Positions 1-8,689 of a stretch of DNA of 64,000 bases are shown here, piece by piece. Source of the stretch: Lysobacter lycopersici (GTDB lineage Bacteria; Pseudomonadota; Gammaproteobacteria; Xanthomonadales; Xanthomonadaceae); assembly GCF_007556775.1 (NCBI RefSeq), contig NZ_CP041742.1, positions 558,001 through 622,000 of the forward strand. The letters run 5' to 3'. The stretch's first letter is position 1. Every line of letters begins with the position of its first letter. Under the pieces are notes generated by a model. The model saw only the letters and a program-made list of their open reading frames with translations, had not been told where the DNA came from and ran no database searches. The position numbers and the translations under genes are program-made.

Positions 1-27
1 GAGGCGCGTGTGCTTGGTCGGGTTCAT
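1..27 (-). CDS. trxB: Thioredoxin reductase, N-terminal fragment cut by the window edge
   Basis: Only nine codons are present, read leftwards from an ATG at 27-25: MNPTKHTRL. This short basic start is what precedes the FAD-binding LILGSGPAG segment in Xanthomonadaceae TrxB proteins, and trxB commonly lies next to ftsK in this family. The rest of the gene is outside the window, so the call rests on the start peptide plus synteny. It would be the flavoenzyme that reduces thioredoxin with NADPH in the cytoplasm. It is divergent from ald with 139 bases between the start codons. No strong Shine-Dalgarno sequence is visible. It could be another short minus-strand gene, or no gene. Confidence 0.5.
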
Positions 28-52
28 GGGGCTGGAGTCGAGGCTCTATAAT
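23..52 (+). promoter_or_regulatory. Probable promoter of ald
   Basis: A perfect -10 hexamer TATAAT lies at 47-52. The best -35 at a suitable distance is weak (TTCATG, 23-28, 18-base spacer). This predicts a leader of about 107 bases before the ald ATG at 167. The segment overlaps the presumed trxB start, so the two divergent genes may share control. Confidence 0.4.
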
Positions 53-166
53 TTCGCGGAACAGGCATTCCGCATCCAGCGCATAGCTTGGAGGCGGGAT
101 CGCCGCGGCACAAGGCGCGATGGCTGCAACGCTGTCGCCCATCCACACCACTGAAGGGAACGAACC

Positions 167-1234
167 ATGCGCATCGGCGTACCGAAGGAAACCAAGACCC
201 TCGAAGGGCGCGTCGCGCTGGTGCCGGCCGCCGCCGGCGACCTGGTCAAGCGCGGGCACGAGGTGTGGATCGAAAAGGACGCGGGCGTGAAGTCCGGCTT
301 CAAGGACGAGCAGTACACCAAGCTCGGGGTGAAGATCGCGCCCGACGCCGCCGCGCTGTACGAGAAGGGCGAGCTGATCGTGAAGGTCAAGGAACCGATC
401 GCCGGCGACCTCGCGCTGCTGCGCAAGGACCACTTGCTGTTCTGCTACCTGCACCTGGCCGCGGAGCCGGAACTGACCAAGCGCCTGCTGGACATCGGCC
501 TGACCGGCGTCGCGTTCGAAACCGTGGAACTGCCCAACGGCGACCTGCCGCTGCTGGCGCCGATGTCGGTGATCGCCGGCAAGATCGGCGTGCAGGTCGG
601 CACTCATTTGCTGCACCAGCCCATGGGCGGCAAGGGCAAGCTGCTCGGCGGCCTGGCCGCGACCGAGCGTGGCCGCGTGGTCGTGTTCGGCGCGGGCCGC
701 GCGGGCGGCGCTTCCGCCGCGCTCGCGGCCGCGGGCGGAGCCAATGTCACCGTGTTCGAAATGCGCGAAGACCGCATGGACGAAATGATGCGGCTCGGCA
801 ACAACGTCACCGCGCTGTATCCCTACCACGACGTGGTCGCGCGCGAAGTGGCGCGCGCCGACCTCGTCATCGGCGCGGTGCTGATCACCGGCGCCAAGGC
901 CCCGCACGTGATGACCCGCGAAATGCTCAAGGACATGGAAGACGGTTCGGTCGTGGTCGACATCGCCATCGACCAGGGCGGTTGCTTCGAGACCTCGCGC
1001 CCGACCACCTGGAAGGACCCGACCTACGTGGAGGAGGGCGTGACCCACTTCTGCGTGACCAATATGCCGGGCGCCGTGCCGCAAACCTCCTCGCAGGCGA
1101 TCTGCGCGGCGATCCTGCCGTGGGTGAACAAGCTCGCCTCGGGCGACTGGCGCGGCAACGAGGCGCTGGTGAAGGGCATCAATGTCGAAGGTGGGAAAAT
1201 CATCCATCCGGCGCTGCAGGGCATGAAGTTTTGA
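167..1234 (+). CDS. ald: Alanine dehydrogenase
   Basis: Interconverts L-alanine and pyruvate plus ammonium using NAD+/NADH in the cytoplasm. The 355-residue protein opens with the family signature MRIGVPKE and continues with the substrate-domain segments KVKEP and LPLLAPMS. The NAD-binding Rossmann motif VVFGAGRAGG is near residues 169-178, and VDIAIDQGGCFETS near 264-277 is highly characteristic. Length is slightly below the usual ~370. The ATG at 167 has GAAGGGAAC just upstream. ftsK starts 46 bases after the stop with no terminator between, so read-through into ftsK is possible. A homologous pyridine-nucleotide transhydrogenase alpha subunit is unlikely, because the whole sequence is colinear with Ald. 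Confidence 0.95.
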   Translation: MRIGVPKETKTLEGRVALVPAAAGDLVKRGHEVWIEKDAGVKSGFKDEQYTKLGVKIAPDAAALYEKGELIVKVKEPIAGDLALLRKDHLLFCYLHLAAEPELTKRLLDIGLTGVAFETVELPNGDLPLLAPMSVIAGKIGVQVGTHLLHQPMGGKGKLLGGLAATERGRVVVFGAGRAGGASAALAAAGGANVTVFEMREDRMDEMMRLGNNVTALYPYHDVVAREVARADLVIGAVLITGAKAPHVMTREMLKDMEDGSVVVDIAIDQGGCFETSRPTTWKDPTYVEEGVTHFCVTNMPGAVPQTSSQAICAAILPWVNKLASGDWRGNEALVKGINVEGGKIIHPALQGMKF

Positions 1235-1280
1235 CGTACGATCAATGGCCTAGGGGATATTTCTAAGGCAAGATCGCACG

Positions 1281-3650
<2,370 letters not shown>

Positions 3651-3736
3651 ATGCCTCCAAGCGGGGGAGGGCACGCTTCGCCACGCATTCAGCTTCGAAT
3701 CGACACACTGCATCCATGCACACACGGAGCACTTCG

Positions 3737-4360
3737 ATGCGCCTTTCCACCATGCTCGGCATCGCCGCGATCCTGGTTGCGACCACCGCCAATGCTGGGG
3801 CGCGCGACGATCTCGATGCCTTCACCCACGGGCTCAAGGGCCTGCAGGGCGGTTTCGCGCAGACCGTGTACGACAGCAACGGCGCGAAGAAGGAATATTC
3901 GACCGGCCGCGTGTCGCTGTCGGCGCCGCGCCTGTTCCGCTGGGAATACGTCAAGCCGTATCCGCAACTGATCGTCGCCGACGGCAAGACCGTGTGGGTC
4001 TACGACCCGGACCTCAAGCAGGTGACGAAACGCATGCAGGGCGCGGCCGAGAGCAATAGCCCGCTCGCGGCATTGATCGACCCGGCGAAGCTGGACAAGG
4101 ATTACCTCGTCGCCGAAGCCGGCAGTGATGGCGGCCTCGATTGGCTGACGCTGACCCCGCGCGACAAGGACAACGCCAGTTTCGAATCTGCGCGCCTGGG
4201 TTTCGACGGCAATGGCCTGAACCGCATGAGTTTCACCGACCTGCTCGGCCAGCGCACCGAAATCGTGTTCGCGAAGTGGGTGCGGAATCCGTCCTTCGGC
4301 CGCGGCACCTTCACCTATGTGCCGCCCAAGGATGTGGATGTGGTCGGCGGCGAGGGCTGA
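3737..4360 (+). CDS. lolA: Outer-membrane lipoprotein carrier protein LolA
   Basis: Periplasmic chaperone that takes lipoproteins released from the inner membrane by LolCDE and delivers them to LolB at the outer membrane. The 207-residue precursor has a Sec signal peptide (residues 1-20, ending TTANA before GARDD). The mature part has LolA-type segments such as FRWEYVKPYPQLIVADG and VWVYDPDLKQVTKR. I chose the ATG at 3737 because GGAG (3726-3729) is correctly spaced before it. An in-frame ATG at 3716 would add seven residues and spoil the signal peptide. It lies between ftsK and rarA on the same strand, the family order, and rarA follows after 39 bases. Confidence 0.93.
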   Translation: MRLSTMLGIAAILVATTANAGARDDLDAFTHGLKGLQGGFAQTVYDSNGAKKEYSTGRVSLSAPRLFRWEYVKPYPQLIVADGKTVWVYDPDLKQVTKRMQGAAESNSPLAALIDPAKLDKDYLVAEAGSDGGLDWLTLTPRDKDNASFESARLGFDGNGLNRMSFTDLLGQRTEIVFAKWVRNPSFGRGTFTYVPPKDVDVVGGEG

Positions 4361-4399
4361 TTCGCGCCGGAAGCGACCGCGGCTTGCTATCGTCGGCGC

Positions 4400-5752
4400 A
4401 TGGCGAAGCGTGAACCGCAATTCGACGACCCGGATCTGCTGACCGTGGATCGCGATGCCTCGCGCCCACTGGCCGAGCGCATGCGTCCGCGCGACCTGGA
4501 CGAGATGGTCGGGCAGCGACGTTTGCTCGCACCGGGCGCCGCGCTTCGGCGTTCGATCGAATCCGGCCACGTGCATTCGATGGTGCTGTGGGGACCGCCG
4601 GGCTGCGGCAAGACCACGCTGGCGCTGTTGCTGGCGAAATACGCCGACGCCGATTTCCGCGCGATTTCCGCCGTACTTTCCGGCTTGCCGGAAGTGCGGC
4701 AAGTGCTCGCCGAGGCCGCGCGGCGATTCGCCGAAGGCCGGCGCACGGTGCTGTTCGTGGACGAGGTGCACCGCTTCAACAAGGCGCAGCAGGACGCCTT
4801 CCTGCCGCACATCGAACGCGGGACGATCCTGTTCGTCGGCGCGACCACCGAAAATCCGTCGTTCGAACTGAATTCCGCGCTGCTGTCGCGCTGTCGCGTG
4901 CACGTGATGGAAGCGGCGAGCGCCGATGACATCGCCGTGACCTTGCGGCGCGCGCTCGATGATGCGGAACGCGGCATCGGCGAACGCGAACTGCACATCG
5001 GCGACGAACAATTGCTGCTGATCTCGCGCGCCGCCGACGGCGACGTGCGCCGTGGCCTGACCTTCCTCGAAATCGCCGCCGACCTGGCGGGGGAGGGCGG
5101 CACGATCACGAACGCTACGCTGGAGCAAGTGCTGGCCGATCGCAGCCGGCGTTTCGACAAGGGCGGCGAGCAGTTCTACGACCAGATCTCGGCGCTGCAC
5201 AAATGCGTGCGCAGTTCCAACCCGGATGCCGCGTTGTATTGGCTGGCGCGCATGCTCGATGGCGGCTGCGATCCGGGTTATCTCGCGCGGCGACTCACAC
5301 GCATGGCGGTCGAGGATATTGGACTTGCCGATCCGCGCGCGCTGCAAATGGCGATCGAGGCATGGGACACCTACGACCGGCTCGGTTCGCCCGAAGGCGA
5401 TCTCGCGCTGGCGCAATTGGCGATCTATCTCGCCAGCACGGCGAAATCCAACGCGGCGTACAAGGCCTTTGGCGAGGCGAAGCGCGACGTGGCCGAATAC
5501 GGCACGCAGGACGTGCCGATTCACATTCGCAATGCGCCGACGAAGCTGATGAAGCAGCTCGGCTACGGCAGCGGCTACCAGTACGACCACGATGTCGCTG
5601 GCGGCGTGGCGCTGGACCAGACCGGATTCCCCGATGCCATGGGCGAACGCGTGTACTACCAGCCGACCGAAGCCGGCATGGAAGCCAGGCTCAAGGAAAA
5701 GCTGGATCGGTTGCGGGCGGCGCGCGAAGAAGCAGGCGACAGGAAAAGCTGA
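4400..5752 (+). CDS. rarA: Replication-associated recombination protein A (AAA+ ATPase)
   Basis: RarA/MgsA is a clamp-loader-like AAA+ ATPase that acts at stalled replication forks and is related to eukaryotic WRNIP1. The 450-residue protein has Walker A GPPGCGKT at residues 65-72, Walker B VLFVDEVHRFNKAQQDAFLP near 117-136 and the sensor-1 segment GATTENPSFEL. The C-terminal oligomerisation region includes YGSGYQYDHD. The ATG at 4400 follows lolA by 39 bases and the two are probably co-transcribed. In many relatives crcB and serS come next. Here the dif/prophage locus follows instead, and the antisense frame of an older phage remnant runs into the 3' end of this gene. Confidence 0.95.
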   Translation: MAKREPQFDDPDLLTVDRDASRPLAERMRPRDLDEMVGQRRLLAPGAALRRSIESGHVHSMVLWGPPGCGKTTLALLLAKYADADFRAISAVLSGLPEVRQVLAEAARRFAEGRRTVLFVDEVHRFNKAQQDAFLPHIERGTILFVGATTENPSFELNSALLSRCRVHVMEAASADDIAVTLRRALDDAERGIGERELHIGDEQLLLISRAADGDVRRGLTFLEIAADLAGEGGTITNATLEQVLADRSRRFDKGGEQFYDQISALHKCVRSSNPDAALYWLARMLDGGCDPGYLARRLTRMAVEDIGLADPRALQMAIEAWDTYDRLGSPEGDLALAQLAIYLASTAKSNAAYKAFGEAKRDVAEYGTQDVPIHIRNAPTKLMKQLGYGSGYQYDHDVAGGVALDQTGFPDAMGERVYYQPTEAGMEARLKEKLDRLRAAREEAGDRKS

Positions 5753-5761
5753 CGCTGCGAT

Positions 5762-5904
5762 TCAGCGTCGCGGCAAGGCGGCAAGAGCGTCACCATGGTT
5801 TCGATATGCCGTTTCGGCCGATGGCTTTCTACGAACATGATTCCGCGCAAGCGTTCCGGCATCAGGCGTTCGCCAGTCGGGCTGACCTGATAGAGCCCAG
5901 CCAT
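5762..5904 (-). pseudogene. Remnant of a filamentous-phage minus-strand gene
   Basis: Reading leftwards from ATG 5904, the start MAGLYQVSPTGERL is followed by MPERLRGIMFVESHRPKR. This aligns with residues 41-66 of the intact prophage protein at 11802-12086 (RYLVAPSGERLTVERVLG), sharing Y, V, P, GERL, ER, G and E in register. The N-terminal CxxC region of that homologue is missing, and the frame runs without a stop into the antisense of rarA, so this is a broken fragment. Its place immediately left of a dif-like site equals that of the intact gene left of dif. I infer an older prophage at the same locus. The right boundary of host sequence lies between 5753 and about 5800. Confidence 0.5.
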
Positions 5905-5907
5905 GCG

Positions 5908-5927
5908 TCAGCCTCGTTATAGGCTGA
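5908..5927. repeat. Perfect hairpin upstream of attL
   Basis: TCAGCCT (5908-5914) and AGGCTGA (5921-5927) form a seven-base perfect stem with loop CGTTAT. There is no adjoining T-run on either strand, so it is not a classical terminator. The gap 5905-5990 otherwise holds only a possible 27-codon minus-strand frame, for which there is no further support. Confidence 0.4.
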
Positions 5928-5988
5928 GGCGAGGTAGATCGCCACAGGTAGGCATAGTTCAGGCTCCTTGGGCGGGATTGGTCATTCT

Positions 5989-6345
5989 TTAATTTACATA
6001 AGATGCATTTTTCGCCGTTATCGACGAAGTTTCTGCATGTACGGCGAAGTTCGCCGACGATGTAAACATCAGAATGACTGCAACCGCACTCGCGGCCAGC
6101 TTCCTCCAAACCGCTTTCTCCTCGCGGGATATCGCCCGCGCCTCGCCCACGATCCCCAGCACCTTCGCTAGGGGGATTCCGGTCAATCCGGCCAATCTTT
6201 CGCAGCTGACTGCGTCGGGCAGCACTCGGCCTACGCGCCAGTTCGATACCGTTCCGTGGCTAACCTTCAGGTGTTTTGCGAAAGCTCGGTCACTCTCGAC
6301 CCCAGCTGTGATTTTCGCCTGGTCGATGATGTCGCTAAGTTCCAT
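5989..6345 (-). CDS. Prophage repressor-like HTH membrane protein (DUF3693-like)
   Basis: A 118-residue protein in the integrated form. Residues 1-70 form an XRE-type helix-turn-helix (AFAKHLKVSHGTVSNWRVGR). ISREEKAVWRKLA then leads into a single membrane helix (AASAVAVILMFTSSANFAV) and a short tail ending SYVN. HTH-plus-membrane proteins of this kind (DUF3693 type) occupy the divergent regulator position in Xanthomonadaceae filamentous phages. I chose ATG 6345 (MELSDII); an in-frame ATG at 6366 would add seven residues and overlaps the early promoter. The last codons lie in the attachment core: the stop comes from sequence left of the phage. In the circular phage the frame would continue for 33 residues, giving about 150 aa. 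Confidence 0.75.
   Translation of the reverse strand: MELSDIIDQAKITAGVESDRAFAKHLKVSHGTVSNWRVGRVLPDAVSCERLAGLTGIPLAKVLGIVGEARAISREEKAVWRKLAASAVAVILMFTSSANFAVHAETSSITAKNASYVN
5991..6018. other. dif-like left attachment junction (attL)
   Basis: XerD-type arm AATTTACATAA (5991-6001), six-base centre GATGCA (6002-6007), then TTTTTCGCCGT (6008-6018), a poor match to a XerC arm. The 17 bases TTTACATAAGATGCATT recur exactly at the right end of the prophage (attR). The degenerate right arm is expected if it came from phage attP, which would leave this copy inactive for dimer resolution. The stop codon of the phage repressor gene (5989-5991) overlaps its first base. Confidence 0.75.
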
Positions 6346-6359
6346 GTGCCTATACCCTG

Positions 6360-6388
6360 TTGACATAGCTGCCTAGCCCCTTTATACA
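6360..6388 (+). promoter_or_regulatory. Early rightward promoter of the prophage
   Basis: TTGACA (6360-6365), a 17-base spacer and TATACA (6383-6388) form the best sigma-70 promoter I saw in the window. It faces the replication genes and lies just upstream of the divergent repressor. An operator-type half-site TGCCTAG (6370-6376) sits inside the spacer. On the opposite strand TATAAA (complement of 6381-6386) could be the -10 of the repressor promoter. Confidence 0.7.
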
Positions 6389-6415
6389 GTCCCCGCTGCC
6401 TAGCGACTCTAGGCA
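6368..6415. promoter_or_regulatory. Probable repressor operators
   Basis: GCTGCCTAGC occurs at 6368-6377 and again at 6395-6404, 27 bases apart. The second copy begins a 19-base perfect palindrome, TGCCTAG-N5-CTAGGCA (6397-6415). The first site overlaps the early promoter spacer and the second covers the expected transcription start near 6395. The arrangement suits co-operative repression of the early promoter and autoregulation of the repressor. Binding by the divergent HTH protein is inferred from position. Confidence 0.6.
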
Positions 6416-6423
6416 ATAAGCAC

Positions 6424-6505
6424 GCCCCGGCTGGGGCTCGGTGGGTCGGGGGCCGACTCCCCTACGGCGAGGACACGATCCGACCCGTCCCATCCCAGCC
6501 GGGGC
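6424..6505 (+). ncRNA. Long structured leader / candidate replication or packaging hairpin
   Basis: GCCCCGGCTGGG (6424-6435) pairs perfectly with CCCAGCCGGGGC (6494-6505). Inside it GGGTCGG (6443-6449) pairs with CCGACCC (6480-6486), giving a nested ~82-base structure that contains no gene. It lies in the leader between the early promoter and the first phage gene and is followed by CTTTCTC. Filamentous phages keep replication origins and the packaging hairpin in their non-coding region, so it may act as DNA. A transcriptional attenuator is the alternative. Confidence 0.5.
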
Positions 6506-6532
6506 CTTTCTCAAAGCCGGGGAGGGCAGGGG

Positions 6533-6655
6533 ATGAAGCAAGGGTTGCTCGAGCTCGACAAGCGTTACCGCAAGGCCAAGCGGCAGGGCCGGAAAATTGC
6601 TGCAGCGCATATCGCGCTTGTGATCCGTCTCCGTGTGAAGCGAGCGTCTCGGTGA
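6533..6655 (+). CDS. Small basic prophage protein
   Basis: Forty residues, MKQGLLELDKRYRKAKRQGR onward, very rich in Arg and Lys and without recognisable domain. ATG 6533 directly follows the purine-rich GGGGAGGGCAGGGG, which can act as ribosome-binding site and also contains two overlapping KOPS-like octamers. The stop codon TGA overlaps the GTG start of the next gene (GTGA), so translation is probably coupled. First gene of the prophage early operon. A nucleic-acid-binding role is plausible from charge but unproven. Confidence 0.55.
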   Translation: MKQGLLELDKRYRKAKRQGRKIAAAHIALVIRLRVKRASR

Positions 6656-6837
6656 GCCGCATCACTGACTCCGAACGCGGTGCACGCATGGCGAAGGAAC
6701 AGGCCTTCGTGCACCTCGCCCAGGGCGACCTCTTCACCCGCGACGACGATGGTTACGACCTGTGGGCCGGCATCTACCTCGCCGCCTGCGAGGCCGAGGT
6801 CGAGGAACGCATTTGCCGGGAGCAATGCAATGCCTGA
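6652..6837 (+). CDS. Small hypothetical prophage protein
   Basis: Sixty-one residues starting at GTG 6652, overlapping the previous stop. It is acidic in the middle (DLFTRDDDGYDLW) with ...ACEAEVEERICREQ at the end, and has no membrane segment or signal peptide. I do not recognise a family. Its 3' end overlaps the start of the replication initiator by eight bases, so it belongs to the early operon. Comparable short genes precede the initiator in other Xanthomonadaceae inoviruses, where they may modulate replication. That role is not shown here. Confidence 0.55.
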   Translation: MSRITDSERGARMAKEQAFVHLAQGDLFTRDDDGYDLWAGIYLAACEAEVEERICREQCNA

Positions 6838-7813
6838 TGGCACCTTTTCACCGCTCGGTGCCGGCAACAGCCGGCAGGGCCCGAACAGTAACACGGGCCA
6901 AAAGTCCTCCCTGAGCGCGCCAATCATTGATTTTTGCACCGTGGTTCTGGACAGCGAAAAAGCTCGCGTCTACATGCGCAAGCGTTCGCCGGCTCAAGTC
7001 CTCCGCGACCTGTTCCATGTGGGGCAGGGGATCGCGGTCGGTGCCATCACCGATAAGCCGTTCAATTTCTACCCGCGATCTGCGGTCATGGTCGATGACA
7101 CCGGCTCGGTGTGCGGCCGGATCGGCTTCGGCGATGACGGTCGTATGTGCATCAGCTTGACAGGGCAGGGGTGCCAGCACGTCCCGCACTGGCCTTCGGT
7201 CGCCGACAACCTGGACTTCATCGACGCGCGTCTCTCGCGTTGCGACATCGCGGTCGATGACCTGACCGGCGAATTTTTCAATCTCCAGACCTTCCGCGAT
7301 CTCCATACCGCAGGTGAATTCATGTGCAACGGTCGCCCGCCGTCCGCGTCCTTCGTCGATGACCTCGGCAGCAACAAGGGATGCAGCCTTTACATCGGCC
7401 AGAAGGGCCACAAGCAGCTCAACGTCTACGAAAAAGGCAAGCAGCTCGGCGACCCGGATTCGCTCTACACGCGTTGCGAGTTGCGCCTGTACGCGAAGCG
7501 AATCGATCTTCCGAACGATGCCCTCCGCAATCCCGGCATCTATTTCGCTGGCGCATACCCGGCGCTCGCCGCTTTCGTGGTTGGTGAAGCGGAGCGCCTG
7601 CAAGTCAAGGAACAAATGGTCAATGCCAGTGCGAAGGCGATGGTGCGTTTCCTGCGTACGCAAGCCGGCACGGCGCTGCATCTGGTCATGGATGCGCTCG
7701 GCGATGAAGCCGTTGAGTACCTGCTCAAAAACGTTGTCCGGCCCGGTCGCCCTGGACGATTCAAGCGCACCACAGGCGACCTTGCATCACTGGTTCGAAC
7801 GCAACTTTCTTAA
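6830..7813 (+). CDS. Phage replication initiation protein (Rep_trans family)
   Basis: 327 residues. It resembles the rolling-circle initiators of Cf1/phiLf-type phages and RstA: an early segment VYMRKRSPAQVLRDLF, a metal-site-like SRCDIAVDD, and LNVYEKGKQ followed by RCELRLYAKR. The last two give the Y-x-K and R-x-E-x-R pattern of the Rep_trans family; the tyrosine in NVYEKG is the likely nicking residue. It should cut the plus origin of the phage genome and start rolling-circle synthesis. I chose ATG 6830, which has GGGAG about eight bases upstream and overlaps the previous stop. An upstream open frame to 6680 is only the alternative frame of the preceding gene. The ssDNA-binding protein follows after 17 bases. 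Confidence 0.85.
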   Translation: MPDGTFSPLGAGNSRQGPNSNTGQKSSLSAPIIDFCTVVLDSEKARVYMRKRSPAQVLRDLFHVGQGIAVGAITDKPFNFYPRSAVMVDDTGSVCGRIGFGDDGRMCISLTGQGCQHVPHWPSVADNLDFIDARLSRCDIAVDDLTGEFFNLQTFRDLHTAGEFMCNGRPPSASFVDDLGSNKGCSLYIGQKGHKQLNVYEKGKQLGDPDSLYTRCELRLYAKRIDLPNDALRNPGIYFAGAYPALAAFVVGEAERLQVKEQMVNASAKAMVRFLRTQAGTALHLVMDALGDEAVEYLLKNVVRPGRPGRFKRTTGDLASLVRTQLS

Positions 7814-7830
7814 TCACTCGACAAGGCAGC

Positions 7831-8121
7831 ATGAAAATGAAAGTCACCATCACCAAGCCGTTCAATCCCGCTACCGACGAAAAATCATGGTCGAAGCCTG
7901 ACGGTCGCAGCGGTGTCATCCGTACGCAGGAAGCCACGGCGGAATGCGCGAAGTTCCGGCAGACCGTTCGCATCGACATCGGCAAAAACGAGCCGTTCCC
8001 GGTCGGTGAATACACGCTCGACCTCGAGGACGCGATTTCGGTCGGTGACTTCGGCGACCTCAAGCTCGCTCGCCGCCTTCCGCTGGTTCCCTTGAAGCCT
8101 GCTGCAGCGAAAGCGGCCTAA
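7831..8121 (+). CDS. Phage single-stranded DNA-binding protein (pV analogue)
   Basis: Ninety-six residues, MKMKVTITKPFNPATDEKSW onward, with a polar middle (VRIDIGKNEPFPVGEYTLDL) and a basic, Ala/Lys-rich C-terminus. The position right after the initiator, the size and the beta-rich look match the ssDNA-binding proteins of Xanthomonas filamentous phages. Those coat progeny single strands before extrusion and switch replication from double- to single-strand synthesis. The start has AAGG at the proper distance. No signal peptide is present, consistent with a cytoplasmic role. The assignment is from context and general character rather than a sharp motif. Confidence 0.7.
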   Translation: MKMKVTITKPFNPATDEKSWSKPDGRSGVIRTQEATAECAKFRQTVRIDIGKNEPFPVGEYTLDLEDAISVGDFGDLKLARRLPLVPLKPAAAKAA

Positions 8122-8124
8122 GCC

Positions 8125-8316
8125 ATGCAGACGCTCACCTGCCTGGACGATCCGCCGCCGGCACCCGGCGGATCGTGCACGACAACGGCATGGGTCGAAG
8201 CGCCTTCGTTGGTGCCGCCTCTTTCCATCGACGACGCGCAGACGATTGCGTACGCATTCCTCGGCGCGCTCGTCGCCGTGATGGTCGTGAAGATCATCGG
8301 AAAAAAGACCCAATGA
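8125..8316 (+). CDS. Small single-span phage membrane protein
   Basis: Sixty-three residues. The N-terminal part is rich in Pro, Cys and Thr (DPPPAPGGSC). One membrane helix follows near residues 40-58 (TIAYAFLGALVAVMVVKIIG), then a basic KKTQ tail. It starts three bases after the ssDNA-binding gene and precedes the major coat gene. Position and topology suggest a minor virion protein or assembly factor, comparable to pVII/pIX-type genes. I cannot assign it to a named family. Confidence 0.6.
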   Translation: MQTLTCLDDPPPAPGGSCTTTAWVEAPSLVPPLSIDDAQTIAYAFLGALVAVMVVKIIGKKTQ

Positions 8317-8357
8317 AGCCCGGCATTTCGCTAGGGCAGGGTAGAAGGGAGTTTCGA

Positions 8358-8567
8358 ATGTTCTGTGTCAACAAAGGTGCCCGCCTTGCGAAGGTCGCAG
8401 GCGTGCTGGTCGCGCTGTCCCCCGGTCTTGCCTTCGCTGCCGCGCCGGATACCACCGCGATCACCTCGGCCATCACCGATGGCCAGACCGCGGCCGTCGC
8501 CGTCGCCATCGCGTTCGGCGTCGCGATCTGGGCTGTCCGCGCGCTCAAGCTGATCCGCCGCGGTTGA
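8358..8567 (+). CDS. Major coat protein precursor (pVIII analogue)
   Basis: Sixty-nine residues with a clear signal peptide (basic start, VAGVLVALSPGLAFA, cleavage before AAPDTT). The mature chain of about 42 residues has an acidic/polar N-terminus, one hydrophobic helix (VAVAIAFGVAIW) and a basic C-terminus KLIRRG. This is exactly the layout of filamentous-phage major coat proteins, which sit in the inner membrane before assembling along the DNA. ATG 8358 has GAAGGGA (8344-8350) seven bases upstream, an unusually good site in keeping with high expression. A terminator follows directly. Confidence 0.88.
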   Translation: MFCVNKGARLAKVAGVLVALSPGLAFAAAPDTTAITSAITDGQTAAVAVAIAFGVAIWAVRALKLIRRG

Positions 8568-8574
8568 TCGTCCT

Positions 8575-8600
8575 GGGCGAGTCGGCGCCCATTCTTTTCT
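8575..8600 (+). terminator. Terminator after the major coat gene
   Basis: TGGGCG (8574-8579) pairs with CGCCCA (8586-8591) around loop AGTCGG, followed by the T-rich ATTCTTTTCT. Filamentous phages usually have a terminator directly after the coat gene, which keeps downstream minor proteins at low level. Confidence 0.6.
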
Positions 8601-8617
8601 CCTCTCGGATACTTTCA

Positions 8618-8689
8618 ATGGACGGCTGGCTGGTTCTCTTTTTCCTCGCCGCGATGTTCTGGCTCGCCGTGCGGGGTTGGGATGAATAA
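8618..8689 (+). CDS. Tiny phage membrane protein
   Basis: Twenty-three residues, MDGWLVLFFLAAMFWLAVRG then WDE: almost entirely one membrane helix. It starts at ATG 8618 and overlaps the start of the pIII-like gene by eight bases. Size, hydrophobicity and position between the coat and adsorption genes are those of the very small pVII/pIX-like virion tip proteins of inoviruses. Supported by the tight overlap and context; no motif is available at this length. Confidence 0.5.
   Translation: MDGWLVLFFLAAMFWLAVRGWDE

Noticed and set aside
5762..6109. 115-residue minus frame spanning attL
   Set aside because: Overlaps the repressor and the phage-gene remnant in a different frame, with no plausible start site. 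The remnant frame that matches a phage protein is preferred.
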